Of a stretch of DNA of 28,705 nucleotides, positions 7,675 through 14,854 are shown piece by piece (within the stretch, counting starts at the first letter, position 1; each line of letters opens with the position of its first letter). Below the pieces are notes generated by a model. The model was not told the DNA's origin, made no database searches, and was given only the letters and a program-made list of their open reading frames with translations. Made by a program: the position numbers and the translations under genes. Source of the DNA: UBA4615 sp044371545 (lineage in GTDB: Bacteria > Pseudomonadota > Gammaproteobacteria > Burkholderiales > Burkholderiaceae_E); contig JBILTM010000044.1 in NCBI GenBank assembly GCA_044371545.1, positions 1-28,705 on the forward strand. Direction: 5' to 3'.

Positions 7675-8974
7675 CGATCGCCCGCAGCCCCGGGCGCTGC
7701 GGCGGTCCGTCGCTGTCGTCGAGCCACGCGTCGCCGCCGTGGCCCCGGGCGACGCTGCGTACGATCGCGAGGCCGAGCCCGCTGCCTTCCGGCGCGGCGC
7801 CGCGCAGCCGATGGAAGCGGTCGAAGACCCGCTCGCGTTCCGCGACCGGGATGCCGGGCCCCCGGTCCGAGACGACGATGACCACGTTCGCCCCCTCTTC
7901 GCGCAGCGACAGCCTCACCGGGCCGCCACCGGCGTGCCGGATCGCGTTCTCGAGGAGGTTGCGCACCAGCGCCTCGAGCTGCGCCGGATCGCCGGCGACG
8001 TCGCAGCCGGCCGAAGACTCCGGCAGCTCCGCCTCGATCGTCGCGCCCGCGAGGTCGGCGACGGGCAGCACCGCCGCCGCGGCCTCGCGGCAGATCGCGG
8101 CGATGTCCACCTCGCCGTCGACCTGCCCGGCCGGCCGTTCGCTGCGGGCGAGCGTCAGCAGCTGGGCGACGAGCCGCGACGCTCGCTCGACGCTGCCCTC
8201 GAGCGCGTCCACGCGTGCCGCCTGCTCGGCCGGCGTGCGGCTGCGGCGCAGCACCTGCACCTGCAGTCGCAGCGCGGCGACCGGCGTGCGCAGTTCGTGC
8301 GCCGCGTCGGCGATGAACGCGCGCTGCATCGCGAGCGTGTCGCCGAGGCGCGCGAGCAGCGCGTCGAGCGCCCCGACCATCGGCACGAGCTCGCGCGGCA
8401 GGCCCTGCGTGCCGATCGGGGAGAGCGCGCCCGGGTCCCGCTCGCGCAACCGCGCGGCGAGCGAGTCCAGCGGGCGCAGCGCGCGCGCTACGACCGCCCA
8501 GGCGAGCAGCATCAGCCCCGGCACGACGACCGCGAGCGGCACGAGGTTGCGCAGCGCCGCGCGGCGCGCCTGCGCGTCGCGGACCCGCTCGAACTGCGCG
8601 ACCCGGATCGTCCGGGCCCCGACCTGCGCCGAATAGACCCGCAGCCGGCCTTCGGGCGTGTCGACCGTCGCGAACCCCTGCGGCAGGCCGGCCGACGGTC
8701 CGGCGCCCGGATGCGAGGCCCACGCCGCCGTGCCGTCGTCGATCCGCACCATCAGGTCGGCCGCCGGCGCGATGCGGTCCGCAGGTGCCGCGCCGCGCTC
8801 GCCCGGCACGAAGCGGCCGCGCAGCACGAGCGCCGCCGCCTGCTGGAGCTGCAGGTCGAACTGCTCGCCCGCGTCCGCGCGCGCGACCCGCCAGGTGACC
8901 GCCGCGTGCACGACGGCCATCGCGGCGATCGTGCCGCTCAGCAGCGCCAGCAGGCGGACGCGGATCGAGGTCAC
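7610..8974 (-). CDS. Two-component sensor histidine kinase, QseC-like
   Basis: This is a 454-residue membrane kinase whose ATG start overlaps the stop of the upstream regulator gene by 4 bases. Two transmembrane segments (residues about 8-28 and 146-166) flank a periplasmic sensor region of about 115 residues that includes an SxxVGARTIRVAQF strand, as in QseC/TctE sensors. A HAMP-like linker (ARALRPLDSLAARL) follows, then the H-box FIADAAHELRTPVAALRLQV with the phosphorylated His, the N-box NLLENAIRHA, the G1 box DRGPGIP and the G2 box GSGLGLAIV. All catalytic motifs look intact. It autophosphorylates and passes phosphate to the partner encoded immediately upstream. The signal is unknown; QseC relatives respond to catecholamine or AI-3 signals, or to metals. 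The C-terminal 20 residues are Arg/Pro-rich and overlap the convergent protease gene. Confidence 0.92.
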   Translation of the reverse strand: MTSIRVRLLALLSGTIAAMAVVHAAVTWRVARADAGEQFDLQLQQAAALVLRGRFVPGERGAAPADRIAPAADLMVRIDDGTAAWASHPGAGPSAGLPQGFATVDTPEGRLRVYSAQVGARTIRVAQFERVRDAQARRAALRNLVPLAVVVPGLMLLAWAVVARALRPLDSLAARLRERDPGALSPIGTQGLPRELVPMVGALDALLARLGDTLAMQRAFIADAAHELRTPVAALRLQVQVLRRSRTPAEQAARVDALEGSVERASRLVAQLLTLARSERPAGQVDGEVDIAAICREAAAAVLPVADLAGATIEAELPESSAGCDVAGDPAQLEALVRNLLENAIRHAGGGPVRLSLREEGANVVIVVSDRGPGIPVAERERVFDRFHRLRGAAPEGSGLGLAIVRSVARGHGGDAWLDDSDGPPQRPGLRAIVSLPRARAGACGRAPTRAPRP

Positions 8975-9633
8975 TCCGGCACGCCCATCCGGTACCCGAG
9001 GCCGCGCACGGTCACGATGGCGCCTGTCCCGAGCTTGCGTCGCAGCGCGTGCACGTGGACCTCGATCGCGTTGCTGCCGACCTCCCCGCTCGCGCCGTAG
9101 ACGCGCTGCTCGAGGCGCGCGCGGGGCATCAGCGCGCCGGGCCGCTCGAGCAGCACGTGGAGCACGGCGAACTCCCGCGCGGACAGGTCCACGGGCCGCC
9201 CGCGCAACGAGGTCTCGCGGGTGACCGGGTCGAGGCGCAGCGCATGGTGCTCGATCGCGTTGCTGCCGCGACCCGCGCTGCGCCGCACGACCGCGCGCAG
9301 TCGCGCCGACAGTTCGTCGAGGTCGAACGGCTTGACGAGGAAGTCGTCGGCGCCGCAGTCGAGCGCCGCCACGCGTGCGGAGAGCGTGTCGCGAGCGCTC
9401 GCGACCATCACCGGCAGCGTGTCGCCGCGGGCGCGCAGTCCGCGCAGCCAGTCCACGCCGTCGCCGTCGGGCAGCCCGAGGTCGAGCACCGCGGCGCTGA
9501 AGCCGTGGTCTGGCAGCAGTGCGTCCGCCTCGCGCACGCGGCGGACCCAGTCGATCGTCCAGCCCTCGTGCCGCAGCCCCGAGCGGATCGCGTCGCCGAT
9601 CGCTTCGTCATCCTCGAGCAACAGGATCCGCAT
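8971..9633 (-). CDS. Response regulator, OmpR family, QseB-like
   Basis: This is a 220-residue regulator. The receiver (residues 1-115) carries an acidic pocket (LLLEDDEAIG), a phosphoacceptor Asp in AVLDLGLPDGDG, and the conserved Lys in FLVKPFDLDEL. The C-terminal winged helix includes LSAREFAVLHVLLERPG, SNAIEVHVHALRRKLG and VRGLGYRMG, typical of the QseB/PmrA/TctD group. It is co-transcribed with, and overlaps by 4 bases, the kinase gene. Unlike the pseudo-receiver protein at 5912, all key residues are present. A PmrA/QseB-type direct repeat lies 12 bases upstream of its start codon, suggesting autoregulation. Confidence 0.93.
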   Translation of the reverse strand: MRILLLEDDEAIGDAIRSGLRHEGWTIDWVRRVREADALLPDHGFSAAVLDLGLPDGDGVDWLRGLRARGDTLPVMVASARDTLSARVAALDCGADDFLVKPFDLDELSARLRAVVRRSAGRGSNAIEHHALRLDPVTRETSLRGRPVDLSAREFAVLHVLLERPGALMPRARLEQRVYGASGEVGSNAIEVHVHALRRKLGTGAIVTVRGLGYRMGVPE

Positions 9634-9645
9634 CTCGATGCGCCT

Positions 9646-9662
9646 CTTAAGGATCGCCTAAG
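9646..9662. promoter_or_regulatory. PmrA/QseB-like box
   Basis: CTTAAG (9646-9651), five bases, then CCTAAG (9657-9662). This fits the PmrA/QseB box layout (two CTTAAK half-sites separated by 5 bp) with one mismatch. It lies between the divergent response-regulator gene (start codon at 9633) and the small gene at 9708. The tight distance to 9633 would suit repression or autoregulation of the regulator; the distance to 9708 would suit activation of the small gene. Confidence 0.55.
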
Positions 9663-9707
9663 GTGCTTGATGTAGCGTTGCAGGCTGGTGAAAACGGGGA
9701 GGCCGAC

Positions 9708-9923
9708 ATGGAAGGCCGGGACATGAAGCGTCTGTTCGAACTGCTCGCCGAAGTCGTCGACCACGAGCGCGCCGCGCGACCGGAGCCCGAGGTGATGGCG
9801 CTGATCCAGGCCGCCCGCCGGCTCGAGCCCGATCTCGATTGTCTGCTCGCGATGCGCCTGCTGGCGCTGACCGGCGATGCGCCCGGTGTCGGCCGACGCC
9901 GAGCGATGCTGTCCGCACTATAG
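9708..9923 (+). CDS. Small protein of unknown function (71 residues)
   Basis: ATG 9708 is preceded by an excellent Shine-Dalgarno (GGGGAGG, 9696-9702), which decides the start over an upstream in-frame GTG at 9663. The product is a soluble, highly charged, predicted all-helical protein (MEGRDMKRLFELLAEVVDHE..., then PEVMALIQAARRLEPDLD). It has no signal peptide, membrane segment or recognised domain. It is divergent from the QseB-like regulator, with the PmrA/QseB-like box between them, so it may be a target of that system. I do not recognise the family. Confidence 0.6.
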   Translation: MEGRDMKRLFELLAEVVDHERAARPEPEVMALIQAARRLEPDLDCLLAMRLLALTGDAPGVGRRRAMLSAL

Positions 9924-9931
9924 GGCGGACG

Positions 9932-9975
9932 CCGTACGGACTAGGAGGCGCGCGGCCCGGTTCATCGGCGCGCAC
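9932..9975. promoter_or_regulatory. Upstream element shared with the 5912 gene (copy 2)
   Basis: CCGTACGGACTAGG (9932-9945) includes the 8-bp palindrome CCGTACGG. GGTTCATCGGC (9959-9969) follows 13 bases later. Both blocks match those upstream of the 5912 regulator; the spacing differs by 11 bases, close to one helical turn. Position and sharing suggest a common operator for the pseudo-receiver regulator and this PEP-CTERM gene. Confidence 0.4.
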
Positions 9976-10020
9976 CCGCGCCGGCGATACGCTCCGTGAA
10001 ACACCTCGGAGCCTGACGCC

Positions 10021-10650
10021 ATGAAGATCGATCCGTTCCTGCGCCTCGGACGTGCCGCCGCGCTCGCGGCCTGCGTCGCCTCGCCTGCCCTCGCGCTCGC
10101 CGACACGCCGTCGGACGGCGCGCCCCGTCTCGAGGTGGCCGGTGGCGTCGACTTCACGCTGAACCCCTTCAACGACTTCTTCCCGGGCACGGTCGCGCGG
10201 ATCGGCGGTCGGCTGCAGGTGTCGGCGCCGTCGCTGGTCACCTACCGGCTCGTCGGTGCCGAAGCGGCGCTGGTCAACGGGTTCGAGGTCGCCGGACAAC
10301 GGCTGTTCGACGCCGCGCAGTCGGTCGCGGGAGGGTCGGTCGAACGCACGGTCGCGGCCGCCGCGGGCCTGCTCGACTTCGCCTTCAGCATCCCGCATCC
10401 GCAGCCGGGGTTCCGCTTCGTCTCCAACGCGAGCAACGAAGCAGGCCGTGCGCAGGGCTTCGGCGTCGTGATGCAGGGCGATCGCGCCGCCCGGGTGATG
10501 CTCGACGACTACGGCTGGCTCGACGCCGACTACGACGACATGGTCGTCGAGGTCTCGGTCACGCCGATCCCCGAGCCGGCCGAGTGGATGATCATGGCGG
10601 CCGGCCTGCTGCTGGCCGCGCGCACCGCGCGGCGCGCGCGCGGCCGCTGA
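10021..10650 (+). CDS. PEP-CTERM sorting domain protein
   Basis: This is a 209-residue secreted protein starting at ATG 10021 with a GGAG 9 bases upstream. A Sec signal peptide ends near PALALADT (residue 27). The mature part is a beta-rich region with an NPFNDFFPGT segment and no enzyme motif that I recognise. The C-terminal tail is a good PEP-CTERM: motif IPEPAEW, hydrophobic MIMAAGLLLAA, then a basic RTARRARGR end. Exosortase would remove or replace this tail during delivery to the surface or exopolysaccharide matrix. It is convergent with epsG (26 bases between stop codons). A conserved element upstream is shared with the 5912 gene. Confidence 0.88.
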   Translation: MKIDPFLRLGRAAALAACVASPALALADTPSDGAPRLEVAGGVDFTLNPFNDFFPGTVARIGGRLQVSAPSLVTYRLVGAEAALVNGFEVAGQRLFDAAQSVAGGSVERTVAAAAGLLDFAFSIPHPQPGFRFVSNASNEAGRAQGFGVVMQGDRAARVMLDDYGWLDADYDDMVVEVSVTPIPEPAEWMIMAAGLLLAARTARRARGR

Positions 10651-10676
10651 CCGGCGGGCCGGCCGCGGCGTGCGGC

Positions 10677-11582
10677 TCAGGCGCGCCTCGCCAGCGCGCC
10701 GACCGTCTCGACGCCGGCGTCGGCGAGCATCCGCCGGGTCGTCTCGAGGCGATGCAGCGGCGTGACGCCCAGCCGGGCGACGATCAGCGCGCCGCTGCAG
10801 CGCACGGCGACCGACAGCGCACGCCGGTCGACCGACCACGGTGGCGTGTCGACGAGGATCGCATCCCAGGCCCCGGACAGCGTGCCGATCATCGTCCCGA
10901 ACGCGCGCGACGCGATCGCCTCGTCGCCGAGCGGCGCGTCCTGTCGTCCGAGCACGGCGAGGTCGACCGAGTCGAGCGCCGAAGGCAGCGAGATCGCCGC
11001 CTCGGGCTGCCCGATGGCCTCGGCGAGGCCGATCGGTGCAGGGGTTCCGCCGAGGGTCGCCTGCAGCGCCGGCGCCGACACGCAGGCATCCACCAGCAGC
11101 ACGCGGCGGCCGGTCATCGCGAGCAGCAGGCCGAGCATGCAGGTCGCGAACGTGCGCCCCTCGGACGCGGCGTCGCCGATCACGGCCAGCGCACGTCGCT
11201 CCGGGTCGTCGCCGAACCAGCGCAGCTCGAGCTGCGTGCGCGCGTCGGTGTAGGCGCGCATCAGCGCCGGATCGTCGAGCGCGGCGCGGACCGCCGGGCC
11301 CAGCCGCACGCGATCGTCGGGCAGCAGCTGCGGCGTGCCGCGCTGGCGGGCGAGCGCCCGCTGCACCTGCTCGGGCGTGGCGAAGCCGAGCGACACGGCG
11401 ATGTCGCCGAATCGCCCGCCGCGCTCGCGCTGCACGTCGAGAACGCGGTCGGCCTCCTCGATGCGCAGCGCGCCCTGGTCGACGAGGATCGCGCCGATGC
11501 GGCGCTGCGCGTCGACCGACCGCTCGGGGGGCGCGATGCCCGTCGGCAGGACGGGGGACAGGCGGGGGGGTGGCTTACGCAC
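10677..11582 (-). CDS. epsG: EpsG-like chain-length-determinant tyrosine kinase, degenerate
   Basis: The product has 301 residues. GTG start at 11582 overlaps the epsF stop by 8 bases. The N-terminal 30-80 region (RRIGAILVDQGALRIEEADR) resembles the GspE N-terminal domain found in EpsG proteins. The C-terminal part is a MinD/BY-kinase fold. It is degenerate: the P-loop reads SEGRTFATC (residues 140-148) with Arg where the Walker A Lys should be (some EpsG proteins also have GR at this point), and the Walker A' motif reads LLVDAC (163-167), lacking the second Asp and the Arg of the usual DADLR. The Walker B AILVDTPP (241-248) is intact. Only one Tyr is present (Tyr111), so the C-terminal Tyr cluster is missing. 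It may be a non-catalytic partner of EpsF that modulates polysaccharide chain length. Confidence 0.8.
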   Translation of the reverse strand: MRKPPPRLSPVLPTGIAPPERSVDAQRRIGAILVDQGALRIEEADRVLDVQRERGGRFGDIAVSLGFATPEQVQRALARQRGTPQLLPDDRVRLGPAVRAALDDPALMRAYTDARTQLELRWFGDDPERRALAVIGDAASEGRTFATCMLGLLLAMTGRRVLLVDACVSAPALQATLGGTPAPIGLAEAIGQPEAAISLPSALDSVDLAVLGRQDAPLGDEAIASRAFGTMIGTLSGAWDAILVDTPPWSVDRRALSVAVRCSGALIVARLGVTPLHRLETTRRMLADAGVETVGALARRA

Positions 11583-13044
11583 GAAGGCCTCCGTCGTCGT
11601 TCTCCCGGGCGGCGCCGATGCGCCGCCACGGCATCGCGAGCGCCGCGCCGGACAGCGCGCGCCGCGGAGCGGACGCGCGCCTCACCGCGCGGGACCGTGG
11701 CACGGTGGCGAGCACCGGACAGCCGAGCGCGCGCTCCAGGTCCGCCGGCACCAGTGCGCGCCGGCGCACGGCGCCGACGATCGCGACCGCGAGCAGGCCG
11801 AGCAGCGGTGCCGTGACCAGGCCGACCAGGACCACGACCGTCACGTTCGGGCTCGTCGGCTCGAGCGGTTCGACCGCCGGATCGAGGTGGACCGCGCTCG
11901 CCCCGCGCGACTGGCTCTCCACCGTGTTCTGCATCATCCGGGTCTGCAGCAGGTCGAGCGCGCGCTGCGCGGACTCCACGTCGCGCACCAGCACCGCCAT
12001 CTCGTCGCGCTGGCGCTTGAGGGTCATCACTCGGGTGCGCTGCGCGGCGAGCGCGTCGCGCAGATCGGCCTCACGGGCCAGGTTGACCTCGTGCTGGCGC
12101 GCGAGGCTGCCGCCCACCGCCTCGACGTGGCGCGCGAGCTCGGCGCGCAGCGCCGCGAGCTCGTCGCGCGCGCGCTCGACGGTCGGGTAGCGTGGGCCGA
12201 ACTGGTTGCCGAGCTCGGTCAGCTTCGCCTCGCCGCGCGCGATCTCCGAGCGCAGCTGCGCGATCACCGGGTTGTTGAGCACGTCGGGCAGCGAGGGGCC
12301 GCCCTCGCGCATGCGGGCGACCGCGCCCGCCTTCTCGGCCGACTCGCTGCGCACCGCCTGCAGCTGCGTGAGCTGCGAGGACAGCTCGTCGAGTCGACGG
12401 CTCTCGACGTCGAGCCGCTCGTCGACCGAGACGATGCCTGTGCTGCGCTGGTGGCGCGACAGACGGCGCTGCGCGGTCTCGAAACGCTCTCGCGCGGTCT
12501 TGACCTGCGTCTCGTAGAACTCGGCGAACTCGCGGGCCGGCTGCACCTTGAGCTCGAGCTGCGTGGCGATGTAGGCCCGCGCGACCGCGTTGGCCGCCTC
12601 CGCCGCGAAGCGCGCGTCGGGCGCGCGCAACGTGATCTCGATCACCGTGCTCTGCTGCGACGGCTGGATGCGGACGCGGTCGATCAGCCGCTCGGCGAAG
12701 AACTGCTCGAGCGTGCCGCGCCCGCCGGTCGCCTTCAGGTACAGGCGACGCGCGACCTCGCTGCGCTCGAAGCCGAGCAGCCGCACCGCCTCCAGCGCGA
12801 CGCGCTGGCTGCGGATCACGTCGACCTGCGTCGCGAGCAGGCCGGGCGTGACCGCCTGCTGCGGGCTCGCTTCGAGGACGGCGTCGCGAGCCTTGCCGGT
12901 GTCGATCATCACGCGCGTGGTCGCCGCATAGCTGCGCGGCCACTTCAGCGCGATCGCGGCCGTCGCGGCCAGCACGAGCGCGCAGACCGCGGCGAACAGC
13001 AGCCGGCGGTGCCAGACGAGCCTCAGGAAATCGGTGATCGGCAT
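11575..13044 (-). CDS. epsF: EpsF-like polysaccharide chain-length determinant (Wzz/PCP family)
   Basis: This is a 489-residue inner-membrane protein; its ATG at 13044 is preceded by GAGG. Transmembrane helices at residues about 14-33 (LLFAAVCALVLAATAAIAL) and 412-434 (VVVLVGLVTAPLLGLLAVAI) flank a long periplasmic coiled-coil region (residues 170-380) rich in Arg, Glu and Leu. The Wzz domain is at the N-terminus. The Pro-rich element SPNVTVVVLVGLV before the second helix is usual for the PCP-2a type. It fixes polymer length together with the adjacent kinase EpsG. The cytoplasmic tail is rich in Arg and Ala. It lies between epsD and epsG, but the expected epsE is absent. Confidence 0.9.
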   Translation of the reverse strand: MPITDFLRLVWHRRLLFAAVCALVLAATAAIALKWPRSYAATTRVMIDTGKARDAVLEASPQQAVTPGLLATQVDVIRSQRVALEAVRLLGFERSEVARRLYLKATGGRGTLEQFFAERLIDRVRIQPSQQSTVIEITLRAPDARFAAEAANAVARAYIATQLELKVQPAREFAEFYETQVKTARERFETAQRRLSRHQRSTGIVSVDERLDVESRRLDELSSQLTQLQAVRSESAEKAGAVARMREGGPSLPDVLNNPVIAQLRSEIARGEAKLTELGNQFGPRYPTVERARDELAALRAELARHVEAVGGSLARQHEVNLAREADLRDALAAQRTRVMTLKRQRDEMAVLVRDVESAQRALDLLQTRMMQNTVESQSRGASAVHLDPAVEPLEPTSPNVTVVVLVGLVTAPLLGLLAVAIVGAVRRRALVPADLERALGCPVLATVPRSRAVRRASAPRRALSGAALAMPWRRIGAARENDDGGLRA

Positions 13045-13078
13045 GGTGCCTCGCGTCCTCCGTTCGATCGGGTGCCGG

Positions 13079-14047
13079 TCAGCGCAGCGCGCCGACGCCG
13101 CGGTCGACGTGCGTGCCGCCCGCCGCGTCGGCGGGCGCGCGGGCCGAGGTCGCGGCCGTGCGGGCCGGCGTCGGGGGCGCGCCGGACTCGCCGACCAGGA
13201 CGATCCGCGCCTCGCGCCGCATCGCCGCGACCTCGCGGTCGACTGCGGCGCGGCGGCGCTGCTCGACCAGGTGGCGCTCGATCCACGGGGTGGCCTCGGA
13301 GAGACCGACCGGACGGGACTCGATTCGGCGGAGCTGCACGACCTGCAGGCCGCCTGCGGCCTCGAGCACCGCGAGCGCGCCTTCGCCGAGCGGCAGCAGC
13401 GCCGCGGCCGCCGCGGGACCGATGTCCTCGGGACGGACGGCGCCTTCGCGTCGTGCCGCGACCGCGCCGCGATCGCGCAACCAGTCGGCGACCTCGTCGA
13501 GGCGGCGCGCGCCCGCGGCCCGCGCACGCACCGTGTCCGCCGGCGGAGCGCCGCGCCCGATCGAGAGCTCGTCGACGACGTAGGTCCTGCGGCGCGCGAA
13601 GAGCGCCGGATGGGCATCGTGGAACGCGCGGACCTCCTCGGGGCTCGGCGCTCCGGCGGTCGCCGCGATCCGCTCGATCGACGCCGACGCGAGCACGCGC
13701 TGCGTCGCGCCGTTCAGCTGCGCGAGGACGACCGGATCCCGGTCGAGCGCGTCGCGACGCGCGCGTTCGGCGAGCAGGTGCTGGTCGACCAGCGCCTCGA
13801 GCGCGAGGCGCCGGGCCGCGGGATCGTCGCCGGGCGCGCGCGAGGCGGCGAGCAGGTGGTTCAGTTGATGCACGGTCAGCTCGCGCTCGCCGACGCGTGC
13901 GACGACCTGCCCGCCGGGCGCGTCGGCGCGCTCGGACGGCGGCGAGCACGCCGCGGCTGCGACGACGAGGCACGCGAGGGCGATGCGCAGGCCCGCCGGA
14001 CGCTGCGCGCGCCGGTGGCCGGCGCCGATGGAGGTCGTTCGGATCAT
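13079..14047 (-). CDS. epsD: EpsD-family peptidyl-prolyl cis-trans isomerase lipoprotein
   Basis: This is a 322-residue lipoprotein if started at ATG 14047; ATG 14062 and GTG 14080 are possible, and none has a convincing Shine-Dalgarno. The lipobox VVAAAACS gives a lipidated Cys. A SurA/PpiC-type N-terminal region follows (VGERELTVHQLNHLLAASRA, ALEALVDQHLLAERARRD), then a parvulin-like domain (PSPEEVRAFHDAHPALFARR). The last 40 residues are an Ala/Pro/Thr-rich extension. EpsD proteins are encoded in EpsA/exosortase B exopolysaccharide clusters and probably help fold envelope proteins of the export route. It is 34 bases upstream of epsF and is the first gene of the minus-strand operon. Confidence 0.83.
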   Translation of the reverse strand: MIRTTSIGAGHRRAQRPAGLRIALACLVVAAAACSPPSERADAPGGQVVARVGERELTVHQLNHLLAASRAPGDDPAARRLALEALVDQHLLAERARRDALDRDPVVLAQLNGATQRVLASASIERIAATAGAPSPEEVRAFHDAHPALFARRRTYVVDELSIGRGAPPADTVRARAAGARRLDEVADWLRDRGAVAARREGAVRPEDIGPAAAAALLPLGEGALAVLEAAGGLQVVQLRRIESRPVGLSEATPWIERHLVEQRRRAAVDREVAAMRREARIVLVGESGAPPTPARTAATSARAPADAAGGTHVDRGVGALR

Positions 14048-14369
14048 CACGGATGGCGCCATGCGCCGGAAGGAGGGCACGCCCTGACCGCGGGCTGACG
14101 ACGACGGTAGGGGTCACCGATGACATGCCTGTTGCCGCGCGACGACGGCCCTCGAAACGCGCGTCGCCGATTGGACCGATCGATCCACCGCGTCGGCCGA
14201 TCGGCGCGTTGCGAGCGCTCACGATGGTCCGAAGGGTCCAACGCACGCCCGCGACGATGCATCCGCGGAACCATTTGCCGGCGACGGAACGCCGACGTTC
14301 ACGCCGATGAAATGCCAAGGCACAACAGTCACGGCTCGGCTGGCTCCGATGCAACCCTCCTCGTCCTTC
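14048..14369. other. Divergent intergenic region between epsD and gspG
   Basis: About 320 bases have no convincing gene. It should hold the promoters for the leftward eps operon and the rightward secretion operon. Visible structure: GTCA-ccga-TGAC (14113-14124), a 10-bp palindrome GCCGATCGGC (14196-14205), other GATCG-rich repeats (near 14166 and 14176), and a TTGGACC (14171-14177) / GGTCCAA (14235-14241) pair 57 bases apart. No clear -35/-10 pair was found. A sigma-54-like string at 14121-14135 lacks the invariant GG. Confidence 0.4.
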
Positions 14370-14843
14370 ATGACCCACTCTCGAATCAGCTCCGCGCCGG
14401 CGTCGGCCGCCGCACCGCCATCCGATCGGCGCGCCTCGCGTGCCGCGGGCTTCACGCTGCTCGAGCTGCTCGTCGTGCTCGCGATCCTCGGGCTGCTCGC
14501 GAGCCTCGTCGCGCCGCGGATGTTCGGGAACGTCTCGAAGTCCGAGGTGAAGGTGGCCCGGGCGCAGATCGCCGCGTTCGAGACGGCGATCGAGAACTTC
14601 CGCCTCGACGTCGGTCGCTATCCGAGCACCGAGGAGGGGCTCGCCGCGCTGACGCGGGCGCCGTCCGGCGCCGACGCGCGCTGGGCCGGGCCCTACCTGA
14701 AGAAGGCCGTGCCTGCCGATCCGTGGGGCAACGGCTACCTGTATCGCGCTCCGGGCGAGCGCGGCGATTTCGACCTGGTGTCGCTCGGCCGGGACGGCCG
14801 GCCCGGCGGCACGGGCGACGACGCCGACCTGGCCAACCGCTGA
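14370..14843 (+). CDS. gspG: Type II secretion system major pseudopilin GspG
   Basis: Starting at ATG 14370 the protein has 157 residues; ATG 14349 and 14307 are alternatives, and none has a strong Shine-Dalgarno. The prepilin cleavage site is G27/F28, with Glu at mature +5 (GFTLLELLVVLAILGLLASL). The GspG signature follows: YPSTEEGLAALTRAP, WAGPYLKK, DPWGNGYLYRAPGERG and FDLVSLGRDGRPGGTGDDAD, the last being the calcium-binding C-terminal region. Its leader of 27 residues is long but ends in the usual basic stretch. It is the main piston subunit of the pseudopilus and is cut by a prepilin peptidase encoded elsewhere. It is the first gene of the secretion operon, 11 bases before gspF. Confidence 0.9.
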   Translation: MTHSRISSAPASAAAPPSDRRASRAAGFTLLELLVVLAILGLLASLVAPRMFGNVSKSEVKVARAQIAAFETAIENFRLDVGRYPSTEEGLAALTRAPSGADARWAGPYLKKAVPADPWGNGYLYRAPGERGDFDLVSLGRDGRPGGTGDDADLANR

Positions 14844-14854
14844 GGGGGAGCGAC

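Noticed and set aside
9911..9930. GTCCGC/GCGGAC hairpin at the end of the small gene as a terminator
   Set aside because: Only six base pairs, no following T-run, and it overlaps the stop codon and the region of the shared upstream element.
14121..14135. Sigma-54-like string TGACATG-CCTG-TTGC upstream of gspG
   Set aside because: The invariant GG at -24 is GA, and it lies over 230 bases from the gspG start.
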